Shown piece by piece: positions 52,584 through 61,374 of a stretch of 64,000 bases of DNA. Where the stretch lies: assembly GCA_910579275.1 (NCBI GenBank), contig CAJTTO010000009.1:30415-94414 (forward strand). The letters run 5' to 3'. The position numbers were made by a program, and so were the translations under genes. Every line of letters begins with the position of its first letter. The stretch's first letter is position 1. The notes under the pieces are model-generated. The model was given only the letters and a program-made list of their open reading frames with translations, did no database searches and had not been told where the DNA came from. Source of the stretch: an uncultured Lachnospiraceae bacterium (GTDB taxonomy: Bacteria > Bacillota > Clostridia > Lachnospirales > Lachnospiraceae).

Positions 52584-54845
52584 ATGAATCATCCAAATTT
52601 TTTCGGAATAAGGCATTTGTCGCCTGCAGGGGCGTATTATCTAAGAGGATTCCTCGATGAAAAAAAGCCCGCGCTTGTGCTGGTTGAGGGACCAAGCGAT
52701 TTTGACGATATGCTTTCCGATATGGTGCGGGAGGAGACGAAACCCCCGATTGCAGTGCTTGCCTATACAAAGGAAGCTCCTGTCCGGACGGTTCTCTACC
52801 CGTTTGCAGAGTATTCTCCGGAGTATCAGGCAATACTGTGGTGTCATGAACATCATGTGGAATGTCATTTTATCGACATGCCCTCAACCGCGTTTCTTGC
52901 AGAACACGACTGTGAGACACAGGACGCCGATGGGGAGGAGAGCAGAATCAATGCAAAGGGAAATGTCTATGAACAGCTGGACAAAAAAAGCGGTGAGGAC
53001 GGACATGACACTTTTTGGGAACGCGTTATGGAGCAGGCGGGCAGCATTGACGCATATCATCTGGGGGCAAATCTTTTTGGTGCGAATATCAGAAACCTGA
53101 CAGAGGGGACAGACAGCGACTGGAAGGAGACAGCGCTCCGAGAATCCTACATGCGCCAGCAGATAAAGAACGCCGTGGACTCCGGCACTGCACCGGAAAA
53201 TATTGTTGTGGTGACAGGTTCCTATCATGTGGAAGGGCTGAAGAGCTGGCAGGAACAGGACATGGACTTGACGCAGATGCCAATGACAGTGACGAATCAC
53301 ACTTTGATGCCATACTCGTACTATCGTCTTTCCACAAGGGCAGGGTATGGCGCTGGCAACAAAGCGCCTGCCTACTATGCGCTTTTGTGGGAGGGACTCA
53401 ATAAAGGGGAACCGATGTACGCCGCATACAGTTATCTGATTAAGCTGGCGGCATATCAACGAGGGAAAGGGAATCCGGTCTCATCAGCGTCCGTGATTGA
53501 GGCTGTGCGGCTTGCCGGTGCGCTCGCAGAACTTCGGGGCGGAAATATTGCGTCGCTCAGGGATTTGCGTGATGCGGCGCAGACCTGTATCGGAGAGGGA
53601 AGTGTGTCGAGCATCATTCTTGCGACTGCGGATACGGAGATTGGCACTGCAATCGGCGCACTTCCTGACGGGGTGAGCCGTACCAGCATTCAGGAGGATT
53701 TTTACCGGAAACTAAAGGAGTTAAAGCTAGAGAAATATCGTGACATTACTGCGCAGGATATGATGTTGGACTTGCGGGAAAACAGGCGTGTCATTTCGGA
53801 AAAGTCAGCTTTTATCGACTTGCACCGTTCCTTTTTCATGCATCAGTTAAGAGTGCTTAACGTTAGCTTTGCCCGTCAGCAGACAGTCAATCAGGAAAAT
53901 GCGACATGGTCAGAACACTGGGTTGCGCGGTGGACGCCGGAGGCGGAAATTGAGCTGGTGGAATCTGCACTAAAGGGAGATACCATTGACGGTGCGGCGT
54001 CATTTGCCATGAAAGAGCGGGTAGAAAATGCCGGAAAAATGGGGGAGATTGCGCTTGTTATAGAAGATGCATGCTGCTGCGGCATGGAGAAAGCCGTCGG
54101 TTATGCGACTGCCGCGCTGCAAAGGATGGCAGTTGATGCCGTTTCCGCGGAAGATTTGGCAAAAACGGCACAGCGTCTCTCGGTTGTCATCCAGTATGGC
54201 AATATCAGGCGCATTGATGCAAAACCATTGGAGCCGATTCTAAAACAATTATTTTACAGGGCGTGCCTGATACTGGAATCTGCATGTGTATGCGATGATG
54301 CGGCAAGCAAGGCAGTCATCACTGCGATGGAGCAGCTAAACAGTGTAGAGCTGGCACATGATTTTCTCGACCATGAGGAGTGGATTAAGGTGCTTGACAG
54401 CATTTCTAAGCGGGATGATTTGAACACGAAACTGTCAGGCTTTGCGGCGGCAATTTTGCTGGAGCGTGGCATCATGAACACCCAGCAGCTGCGGACTGAA
54501 GTATCAAGGAGACTGTCAAAGGGCATTCCGGCAGATTTGGGTGCAGGCTGGTTTGAAGGGCTTGCCATGAAAAACAGGTATGCGCTGATTGCAAGACTGT
54601 CCCTCTGGGAAAGCTTGAACGACTACCTTCTCACGCTGGATGACGAGGAGTTCAAGCGGGCGCTTGTATTCCTGCGGCGTGCCTTTGCCGATTTTTCCGC
54701 AGTGGAAAAGGATCAGATTGCGGAAAATCTGGGAGAAATACTGGGACTGAACGGGCAGGAGATCAGCGAGGTGGTAAATGCCGTGCTTGATGAGAGTTCT
54801 CAGCAGATGATTGAGGGGCTGGAGGATTTTGATTTTGATTTATAA
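52584..54845 (+). CDS. DUF5682 protein with TraB/EreA/TIKI-like N-terminal motifs
   Basis: 753 aa, cytoplasmic. The N-terminal 220 residues show G8-I-R-H11 followed by S-P, Glu35 in VLVEGPSDF, R187-E-S-Y-M191, and G212-S-Y-H215 at the end of a predicted strand. GxxH, E, R-x-x-x-M and a second GxxH are the conserved points of the TraB/EreA/ChaN/TIKI superfamily, some of whose members are metal-dependent proteases or esterases. The remainder (about 240-753) is mainly helical. I infer an enzymatic head plus helical body. Always seen with MoxR and VWA genes in my knowledge; activity undemonstrated. Confidence 0.8.
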   Translation: MNHPNFFGIRHLSPAGAYYLRGFLDEKKPALVLVEGPSDFDDMLSDMVREETKPPIAVLAYTKEAPVRTVLYPFAEYSPEYQAILWCHEHHVECHFIDMPSTAFLAEHDCETQDADGEESRINAKGNVYEQLDKKSGEDGHDTFWERVMEQAGSIDAYHLGANLFGANIRNLTEGTDSDWKETALRESYMRQQIKNAVDSGTAPENIVVVTGSYHVEGLKSWQEQDMDLTQMPMTVTNHTLMPYSYYRLSTRAGYGAGNKAPAYYALLWEGLNKGEPMYAAYSYLIKLAAYQRGKGNPVSSASVIEAVRLAGALAELRGGNIASLRDLRDAAQTCIGEGSVSSIILATADTEIGTAIGALPDGVSRTSIQEDFYRKLKELKLEKYRDITAQDMMLDLRENRRVISEKSAFIDLHRSFFMHQLRVLNVSFARQQTVNQENATWSEHWVARWTPEAEIELVESALKGDTIDGAASFAMKERVENAGKMGEIALVIEDACCCGMEKAVGYATAALQRMAVDAVSAEDLAKTAQRLSVVIQYGNIRRIDAKPLEPILKQLFYRACLILESACVCDDAASKAVITAMEQLNSVELAHDFLDHEEWIKVLDSISKRDDLNTKLSGFAAAILLERGIMNTQQLRTEVSRRLSKGIPADLGAGWFEGLAMKNRYALIARLSLWESLNDYLLTLDDEEFKRALVFLRRAFADFSAVEKDQIAENLGEILGLNGQEISEVVNAVLDESSQQMIEGLEDFDFDL

Positions 54846-54861
54846 TCCTGCATGTTTCATT

Positions 54862-54895
54862 TCTATTTGAACCGCCGGAAGCGGCATATGGGGGA
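54862..54895. repeat. copy of the GCC-hairpin/ATGGG repeat
   Basis: TCTATTTGAACCGCC...AAGCGGCATATGGGGG resembles the unit at about 18146-18175 (TCTATTTGAGCCGCC...AAGCGGGCAGATGGG). It fills the 55-nt gap before the VWA gene and supplies its GGGGG ribosome-binding stretch. Confidence 0.6.
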
Positions 54896-54900
54896 ATATT

Positions 54901-56070
54901 ATGGAAGTAAAAGAACAAATCAGCAGATGGCGCCTGATTCTGGGACAGGAGAGTGACAAACGCCTGTCAGGAATGACGGATCTGACACTGACACAGGAGC
55001 AGGATCTGATGGATCAGGCGCTGGCATCCATTTATAACCGGACAGAACTTGGCGGATTCGGCGGGCAGCAGGGCGGCGCCGGCAAGGGTCCGTCAAACCC
55101 GCAGATTAGCCGCTGGCTAGGTGATGTGCGTACCTTGTTTGACAAGGAACTGGTCACGGTTATTCAAAATGACGCAGTGACACGCTGCGGACTCAAACAG
55201 TTGTTGTTTGAGCCGGAGCTGTTAGAAAATATGGAGCCGGATATGGGGCTTGCATCCACGATACTGATGCTGAAAGACCAGATACCAAAACGCTCCAAGG
55301 AAAGTGTACGAGAATTTATTAAAAAAATTGTCGCGGAAATCAATAAACTTCTCGAACAGGATATCCGACGCGCAGTGACTGCTGCGGTCAACAAAAGAAA
55401 GCATTCACCAATTCCGTCAGCATCGGCAATGGATTTCAAAATGACAATAAACCGTAATTTAAAGCATTATAATCCAAGCCTGAAGACGATTGTACCAGAA
55501 CATTTTTATTTTTTTGACCGGACGAGTACCACCGCGGCCAATAAATGGACCATCATACTCGATGTTGACCAAAGCGGTTCGATGGGGGAATCCGTTATTT
55601 ATTCGTCCATTATCAGCTGCATACTGGCAAGCATGGCAAGTATCAAAACAAGAATTGTCGCATTTGACACAAATATCGTGGATCTAACGGAAAAAAGTGA
55701 TGACCCCGTGGATTTACTGTTTGGGTTTCAGCTAGGGGGAGGGACGGATATCAATAAGTCGATTGCATACTGTGAGCAGTTTATTGAAAATCCGTCCAAG
55801 ACATTGTTTTTCCTGATTTCGGATTTGGAAGAAGGAGGAAACAGGGCTGCCATGCTAAGACGCATCAGCGACATGAAGGAATCCGGAGTGACAGTTATCA
55901 GCCTGCTGGCGATTGCCGATGGCGGCAAGCCGTATTACGATACGCAGATGGCACAAAAGCTTGCAGGATTTGGCGTTCCATGCTTTGCGTGCAGTCCGCA
56001 GCTTTTGCCCACGCTTCTTGAGAAAGCGTTAAAAGGGCAGGATTTGTCAGGCTTTGAAAAGATGAAGTAA
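54901..56070 (+). CDS. VWA-domain protein with intact MIDAS, partner of MoxR at 51469
   Basis: 389 aa. Residues 1-200 are helical with a Gly-rich loop (GGFGGQQGGAGKG, about 51-63); the VWA domain covers about 215-375. The metal-ion-dependent adhesion site is complete: Asp223-x-Ser225-x-Ser227 in DVDQSGSMGES, Thr in LGGGTDIN and Asp in ISDLEEGG. This contrasts with the degenerate site of the VWA at 30729. It likely presents clients to the AAA+ ring. The clpS gene starts 12 nt after its stop, giving a strong operon link. Confidence 0.9.
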   Translation: MEVKEQISRWRLILGQESDKRLSGMTDLTLTQEQDLMDQALASIYNRTELGGFGGQQGGAGKGPSNPQISRWLGDVRTLFDKELVTVIQNDAVTRCGLKQLLFEPELLENMEPDMGLASTILMLKDQIPKRSKESVREFIKKIVAEINKLLEQDIRRAVTAAVNKRKHSPIPSASAMDFKMTINRNLKHYNPSLKTIVPEHFYFFDRTSTTAANKWTIILDVDQSGSMGESVIYSSIISCILASMASIKTRIVAFDTNIVDLTEKSDDPVDLLFGFQLGGGTDINKSIAYCEQFIENPSKTLFFLISDLEEGGNRAAMLRRISDMKESGVTVISLLAIADGGKPYYDTQMAQKLAGFGVPCFACSPQLLPTLLEKALKGQDLSGFEKMK

Positions 56071-56082
56071 TAGTTATGGAGG

Positions 56083-56388
56083 ATGAATATGGCGTTACAA
56101 GGTGAAACATCGGAGCAAATCAGGGAAAGAATACGGGAGCCCAAGCATTATAAAGTGATTATGCACAATGATGATTTTACTACAATGGAATTTGTGGTTG
56201 ACATCCTGATGAGCATTTTCCATAAGGATGAGGCGGAGGCGGAGCGATTGATGATGATGGTGCACGAGGCAGGAAAGGCTTCTGTCGGCGCTTATCCGTA
56301 TGATATTGCGGTCTCAAAAGTGCAGTCAGCGGCAGCAAGGGCAAAAGCGGAAGGATTTCCGTTCCGGATGACAATTGAAGAAAGATAA
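56083..56388 (+). CDS. clpS: ATP-dependent Clp protease adaptor ClpS
   Basis: 101 aa. Complete N-degron pocket: N27-D28-D29 in MHNDDFTTMEF, the gatekeeper Met33, and His59 in VHEAGKA. A flexible N-terminal tail of about 20 residues needed for ClpA engagement is present. ClpS delivers proteins with N-terminal Leu, Phe, Tyr or Trp to ClpAP. Many Firmicutes lack ClpS, so its presence with clpA and aat is notable. GGAGGATGAAT lies before ATG. Confidence 0.93.
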   Translation: MNMALQGETSEQIRERIREPKHYKVIMHNDDFTTMEFVVDILMSIFHKDEAEAERLMMMVHEAGKASVGAYPYDIAVSKVQSAAARAKAEGFPFRMTIEER

Positions 56389-56435
56389 GAATAACATAAG
56401 AATATGCGATAAATTTAGATAAGGGTAAAAAAGTT

Positions 56436-58700
56436 ATGCAGGTATCAAGAGAGGTTGCAGAGATTATCAACGCCGTATTTGGGATGGCGAAAAACAGGCA
56501 TTATGAGTTTGTGACGCCTGAACTGGTTTTATATGTGATATGTGGCAACAAAAAATTTACAGAGGCATTTGAGGGCTGCGGCGGAGATGTCAAAACGCTG
56601 TCGAGACAGCTCGAGGAATATATGAATGCGTATATGGATTCCGTAGGGGAGGATTGTAATCCAGAATTCTCGGCAGGGGCGGGAAGTATGCTGTCCTATG
56701 CATGGCACTCGGCACAAAGCAGTGGAAAGGCTGCGGTGGGGCTGACACATATCATTCATGCAATGTACGAGTTGGAAGAAAGCTATGCCGTGTATTATAT
56801 GCAGCTGCAAGGAATTGAACATGCCGAGCTTTTGCAGCAGATGACAATATTGTATGAGGAGACACCGGCAGACAGGCGGATGGAGACCGAAAAAAGGACA
56901 GACGGGGACTGGATTGAAGAGGAGGCCGAATCTGAGAGAGGGGAGAGCGATACCGACACGTCTCAAATATGGCGGCAGTTTGCAGTCTGCCTGAATGAGG
57001 AACTGGATGGCGTGAATCCGCTGATTGGCAGGGAGGATGAGCTGGAACGCACGATGCAGATACTCTGCCGGAAAGAGAAAAATAATCCGCTGCACATTGG
57101 TGAGCCGGGCGTTGGAAAGACAGCAATCACATATGGGCTTGCGCGGCTGATTGAACAGGACAACGTGCCTGCACCGTTAAAAGGTGCAAAAATTTTTTCC
57201 CTTGATCTGGGCAGCCTGCTTGCGGGGACGCAGTTTCGCGGCGATTTTGAGAAACGTTTTAAACGGGTTATGGACAGCATCAGCCATGAAGAGAACCCGA
57301 TTGTCTATATCGATGAAATCCATAATATTGTCGGTGCTGGTGCTGTAAACGGCGGCTCCTTTGACATTTCAAATATGCTAAAGCCGTATCTGGCGGCCGG
57401 AAACATCCGGTTTATCGGAGCCACCACTTACGAGGAATATAAAAAATATTTTGAGAAAAATAAAAGTCTGGTAAGGCGGTTTCAGAATATTGATATTAAG
57501 GAACCGGAGATTGAAGATGCAGTCCGCATTTTGGACGGGTTAAAAAAGGGGTACGAGAAATTTCATGGTGTGGTCTATGGAAAGGGAGTCACTGCGTATG
57601 CCGTAAACATGAGTGCGAAATATGTCAATGAGCGTTATCTGCCGGATAAGGCAATTGACCTGATTGACGAGGCAGGAGCATATCGCCGTATGCATCCGCT
57701 GGAGCAGAAGACGCAGTCTGTAAGCAAAGGGCTGATTGACGAAATTCTGTCAAAAACCTGCCAGATACCCAAACAAGTAGTCGAACATGATGAGATAGAA
57801 TCACTGGCAACACTGGAAAAAAGACTGTTTAACCGTGTGTATGGCCAGAACGAGGCAGTTTCACAGGTAGTCAATGCCGTAAAATTTTCAAGAGCGGGAC
57901 TTCTGGAGGAAGGAAAACCATTGGCAAGCCTTCTTTTCGTTGGACCCACAGGTGTCGGAAAGACAGAGATTGCAAGAAGTCTGGCAGATGAACTTGGCAT
58001 TAAGCTGATTCGTTTTGACATGAGCGAGTACGAAGAAAAACATGCAGTCGCAAAACTAATCGGTGCGCCGGCAGGATATGTCGGCTATGAAGAAGGCGGA
58101 CTTCTAACGGAACAGATTCGCAAGAATCCCCATGCAGTACTGCTTCTCGACGAGATAGAAAAGGCACATCCTGACATTTACAATATCCTTCTGCAAGTCA
58201 TGGATTATGCCACACTTACGGACAATCAGGGCAGAAAGGCAGACTTTCGAAACGTTATCATAATCATGACCTCCAATGCGGGCGCAAGCCGGATTGGAAA
58301 ACATGGTATTGGTTTCAGGGGGCAGGACATCAAGGCGGATGTGATTATGGAGGAAGTAAAGCGAATCTTTCAGCCGGAGTTTCGCAACAGGCTCAACCGC
58401 ATAGTTGTGTTCCACGGTATGGACGAGACGATGGCAGGACAGATTACGGAGAAAAAGCTTATGGAGCTGCAAAGAATGCTTTTGCGAAAAAAGGTAGAAC
58501 TGTCTGTCAGTGCGGAAGCAAAAACGCTGTTAAAAAAGAAAGGAATCACGACTGAATTTGGGGCAAGGGAGATTGACCGTGTGATTCAGGGCGAAATAAA
58601 ACCCCTTCTAGTCGATGAAATATTGTTTGGAAAGCTCAAAAAAGGTGGAAAGTGCAGGCTAAGTGACAATGAAGGCTGCTTTTGTCTAGAACGTGTCTGA
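56436..58700 (+). CDS. clpA: ClpA-type AAA+ unfoldase
   Basis: 754 aa, the size of E. coli ClpA (758). N-domain 1-140, acidic linker 145-180, first AAA+ module with GEPGVGKT at 222-229 and VYIDEIHNIVGAG, no long ClpB-type middle domain, second module with GPTGVGKT near 504-511 and LLLDEIEKAHPD. The loop I625-G626-F627 matches the I-G-F/L tripeptide that docks on ClpP. It unfolds ClpS-delivered substrates for ClpP; clpP is outside the window. Begins 47 nt after clpS. Confidence 0.93.
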   Translation: MQVSREVAEIINAVFGMAKNRHYEFVTPELVLYVICGNKKFTEAFEGCGGDVKTLSRQLEEYMNAYMDSVGEDCNPEFSAGAGSMLSYAWHSAQSSGKAAVGLTHIIHAMYELEESYAVYYMQLQGIEHAELLQQMTILYEETPADRRMETEKRTDGDWIEEEAESERGESDTDTSQIWRQFAVCLNEELDGVNPLIGREDELERTMQILCRKEKNNPLHIGEPGVGKTAITYGLARLIEQDNVPAPLKGAKIFSLDLGSLLAGTQFRGDFEKRFKRVMDSISHEENPIVYIDEIHNIVGAGAVNGGSFDISNMLKPYLAAGNIRFIGATTYEEYKKYFEKNKSLVRRFQNIDIKEPEIEDAVRILDGLKKGYEKFHGVVYGKGVTAYAVNMSAKYVNERYLPDKAIDLIDEAGAYRRMHPLEQKTQSVSKGLIDEILSKTCQIPKQVVEHDEIESLATLEKRLFNRVYGQNEAVSQVVNAVKFSRAGLLEEGKPLASLLFVGPTGVGKTEIARSLADELGIKLIRFDMSEYEEKHAVAKLIGAPAGYVGYEEGGLLTEQIRKNPHAVLLLDEIEKAHPDIYNILLQVMDYATLTDNQGRKADFRNVIIIMTSNAGASRIGKHGIGFRGQDIKADVIMEEVKRIFQPEFRNRLNRIVVFHGMDETMAGQITEKKLMELQRMLLRKKVELSVSAEAKTLLKKKGITTEFGAREIDRVIQGEIKPLLVDEILFGKLKKGGKCRLSDNEGCFCLERV

Positions 58701-58829
58701 AAAGTGCTTTCTGGCAGATGTTAGGAATGAATTTTCAAACACGTAAAGTACTGACCGCCTAATAACGGGTAAAACTCCAATGTCCACTCAAATGGAGTGC
58801 TAAATATTTGGTATAGAGAGGTAAGCGTA

Positions 58830-59486
58830 ATGCCTGTATTTCGTTTAGATGGAGATAGAATAGAGTTTCCGCACCCGACACTTGCAAGGGCGGATGGCCT
58901 TTTGGCTGTCGGCGGGGACTTGTGCGTCGAAAGATTGCTGCTTGCGTACACACATGGAATCTTCCCGTGGTATAATCCGGGGGAGGAAATCCTTTGGTGG
59001 TGTCCAAAGGAACGCTTTGTTATTTTTCCAGAGGAAATTCATGTTTCCCGTTCCATGAGAAAGTATATGAAAAAACACAGTTTAAAGGTTGTGCTCAACA
59101 GGGATTTTGCAGATACAATGCACCGGTGCCGCATAAAAAGGGAATTTGACGATGGCACATGGATAACTGACGAGATGGAGGAAGCCTATAGTAAGCTGCA
59201 TAAAGAAGGATATGCAGTCAGCGTGGAGGTCTATGAGGACGAGATGCTGGCAGGCGGATTATATGGTGTCTCCATCGGCAGATGTTTTTTTGGCGAAAGC
59301 ATGTATTCGGACAAAGAAAACGGCTCCAAGACTGCGCTGATTGCATTCGCACAGCTTTTGGAGCAGCAGGAGTTTTTGTTTATTGACTGCCAGTTTCATA
59401 CAGAACACCTTGAGCAAATGGGAGGCAGGTATATTTCGTGGGAGACGTATGACAAGATGCTTCAGGAAGGACTAAGGGACTTGTAA
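58830..59486 (+). CDS. aat: leucyl/phenylalanyl-tRNA-protein transferase
   Basis: About 218 aa. Signature residues are visible in VGGDLCVERLLLAYTHGIFPWYNPGEEILWWCPKER (here quoted in part: GGDL, GIFPWY, WWCPKER), and in GGLYGVSIGRCFFGESM and HTEHLEQMGGRYI. It attaches Leu or Phe to proteins starting with Lys or Arg, creating N-degrons for ClpS. ATG 58830 has GAGGT at 8 nt; GTG 58797 would add 11 residues before the conserved start. It lies 129 nt after clpA, either in the same transcript or from its own weak promoter. Uncommon in Clostridia. Confidence 0.92.
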   Translation: MPVFRLDGDRIEFPHPTLARADGLLAVGGDLCVERLLLAYTHGIFPWYNPGEEILWWCPKERFVIFPEEIHVSRSMRKYMKKHSLKVVLNRDFADTMHRCRIKREFDDGTWITDEMEEAYSKLHKEGYAVSVEVYEDEMLAGGLYGVSIGRCFFGESMYSDKENGSKTALIAFAQLLEQQEFLFIDCQFHTEHLEQMGGRYISWETYDKMLQEGLRDL

Positions 59487-59671
59487 CAGTCGGACTTAAT
59501 CGGTAACATGATGTGGTCTGGGGGAAATTCGATTTATGTTTTTTTCATACATTTTATAAATACTTTGGTAGCGGCTTATTTTTAAAAATGGTAGAATAAG
59601 GGTAACATATTAACAAGGACAGGCGTATGTTTAGACATTTAAGCGGACGCGAGGAAAACAGGAGGAAAAAG

Positions 59672-60190
59672 ATGGATTTTTTTGATAAGACAACAAAAGC
59701 AGTAAAGGAACTCGGAAATGCGACACGGGAGCAGACAGAACTTGCAAACCTTAAGATTCAGAAAGCAGCGATTGAGAAGAAGCTTGAGAGCCAGTATGCG
59801 GAAATCGGAAAACGGTATGTCGCGTATATAGCAGATTCATTTCGGACAACACCGTTTGATGTATCGGACATCCTTGATGCTATCAATCCTGATTTGGAAA
59901 AGATTGCGGAGATTGTAGGGCAGGTGGAGCAGAAAGAACAACAGTTCAGACAGCATTCCATTGAAAAGGACAGAAAAAAGGCGGTTGAGCAGTTTGAAAA
60001 TGAAAAACGCAAGCTCGACAAGGCAAAGGATTTAGACATCATTTCCGATCTGGAATATGAAGAAAAACTGGAAAAAGCACGCAAAAAGTTTGATAATTTT
60101 GAAACCTTAAAAAAGATTCAGATGCAGTTTGAGATGGACATTATCACCAGAGAGGAGTATGACGAAAAGGTTCGGAATATTTTACAGTAA
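59672..60190 (+). CDS. coiled-coil protein with SHOCT-like C-terminus
   Basis: About 172 aa, no signal peptide. A helical N-terminus (FDKTTKAVKELGNATREQ) is followed by a long coiled coil (about 25-125, with KKLESQYAEIGKRY). Two SHOCT-like short helices close it: DIISDLEYEEKLEKARKKF and MDIITREEYDEKVRNIL. SHOCT modules are thought to mediate oligomerisation or membrane-protein contacts. AGGAGG lies before ATG 59672, making the 15-residue longer form unlikely. Monocistronic with its own terminator; function unknown. Confidence 0.75.
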   Translation: MDFFDKTTKAVKELGNATREQTELANLKIQKAAIEKKLESQYAEIGKRYVAYIADSFRTTPFDVSDILDAINPDLEKIAEIVGQVEQKEQQFRQHSIEKDRKKAVEQFENEKRKLDKAKDLDIISDLEYEEKLEKARKKFDNFETLKKIQMQFEMDIITREEYDEKVRNILQ

Positions 60191-60225
60191 CAAATCAAAG
60201 AAGAAATTAAATAATATCAAATAGT

Positions 60226-60258
60226 AAGGGTGCAAGATTATCAGTTAAGCACCCTTTT
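60226..60258 (+). terminator. terminator after the SHOCT-like gene
   Basis: AAGGGTGC (60226-60233) and GCACCCTT (60249-60256) around 15 nt, then TT. Confidence 0.65.
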
Positions 60259-60297
60259 GTTAATAAAGGATTGAACACTGACAGAATGGAGATTCAT

Positions 60298-61347
60298 ATG
60301 GAAGAACAGCAACATAAAAGGCGCGTGCGCTACAAGGGGACACACCCGAGAACGTACACAGAAAAATATAAGGAACACAACCCTGAAAAGTACGCGGATA
60401 CCATTGAGAAGGTTATTCGCAAAGGCAGCACGCCGGCAGGGATGCATCTGCCCATCATGGTGAAAGAAATACTGGATTTTTTGCAGATAAAGCCGGGGCA
60501 GAAAGGGTTGGATGCTACCCTTGGATATGGCGGACATACGCGCAAAATGCTAGAGCAGCTACAGGGTAGTGGACATATCTATGCGCTTGATGTAGATCCC
60601 ATCGAGATTGTGAAGACAAAAGAACGTCTCCGGCAAGCCGGTTTTGACGGAGACAGACTGACTGTTATACAGGAAAATTTTGCAAACATAGACCGCATAG
60701 CAGCCGAGCAGGGAGCATTCGATTTCGTTCTTGCCGACTTAGGGGTGTCATCCATGCAGATTGACAATCCGGACAGAGGTTTTTCGTACAAAGTGGAAGG
60801 ACCGCTTGATTTGCGGTTGAATCCTGAAAAAGGCGTCTCTGCGGCGGAACGTCTAAGAGAACTGACGCAGAAGGAACTAGAAGGAATGCTTGTAGAAAAT
60901 TCAGATGAGCCCTATGCGGTAGAAATAGCGGCGGAAATCACAAAGACGCTGCGGAGCAGGAAACCAATACAGACGACAACACAGCTGCGGGAAGTCATCG
61001 AAAAGGCACTAGCCTTTCTTCCGGACAATCGTGAGAAGAAAGACATTGTCAAAAAGACCTGTCAGCGCACGTTTCAGGCATTGCGTATAGACGTAAACAG
61101 CGAATTTGAAGTACTTGAGGCATTTCTTGACAAGCTGCCCGACGCATTGGCGCCTAATGGCAGAGTGGCAGTTCTGACCTTTCATTCCGGAGAGGACAGA
61201 ATGGTCAAGAAAGCTTTTAAGCAGGGGAAAAAGCAAGGCGTATTCCGTGAGATTTCGGAGGAAGTGATACGACCGTCAGCTGAAGAATGCAGGCAGAACG
61301 GAAGGGCGCGTTCCACCAAAATGCGCTGGGCAGTCAAAAATTGTTAG
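60298..61347 (+). CDS. RsmH-family rRNA methyltransferase paralog with N-terminal extension
   Basis: About 349 aa. SAM-binding motif LDATLGYGGHTRKML, then YALDVDP, FVLADLGVSSMQID, PDRGFSYK and the C-terminal FHSGEDRMVKKAFK and TKMRWAVKN are RsmH (MraW) hallmarks for N4-methylation of C1402 in 16S rRNA. It carries about 50 extra basic residues at the N-terminus (RYKGTHPRTYTEKYKEHNPEKY) and does not lie in the mraZ-ftsL cell-division cluster, so it is probably a second RsmH (as rsmH1/rsmH2 pairs in some Clostridia). GGAG lies 7 nt before ATG 60298. Confidence 0.88.
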   Translation: MEEQQHKRRVRYKGTHPRTYTEKYKEHNPEKYADTIEKVIRKGSTPAGMHLPIMVKEILDFLQIKPGQKGLDATLGYGGHTRKMLEQLQGSGHIYALDVDPIEIVKTKERLRQAGFDGDRLTVIQENFANIDRIAAEQGAFDFVLADLGVSSMQIDNPDRGFSYKVEGPLDLRLNPEKGVSAAERLRELTQKELEGMLVENSDEPYAVEIAAEITKTLRSRKPIQTTTQLREVIEKALAFLPDNREKKDIVKKTCQRTFQALRIDVNSEFEVLEAFLDKLPDALAPNGRVAVLTFHSGEDRMVKKAFKQGKKQGVFREISEEVIRPSAEECRQNGRARSTKMRWAVKNC

Positions 61348-61374
61348 GGATTGATTTAGGGAGAGAAAATTACA

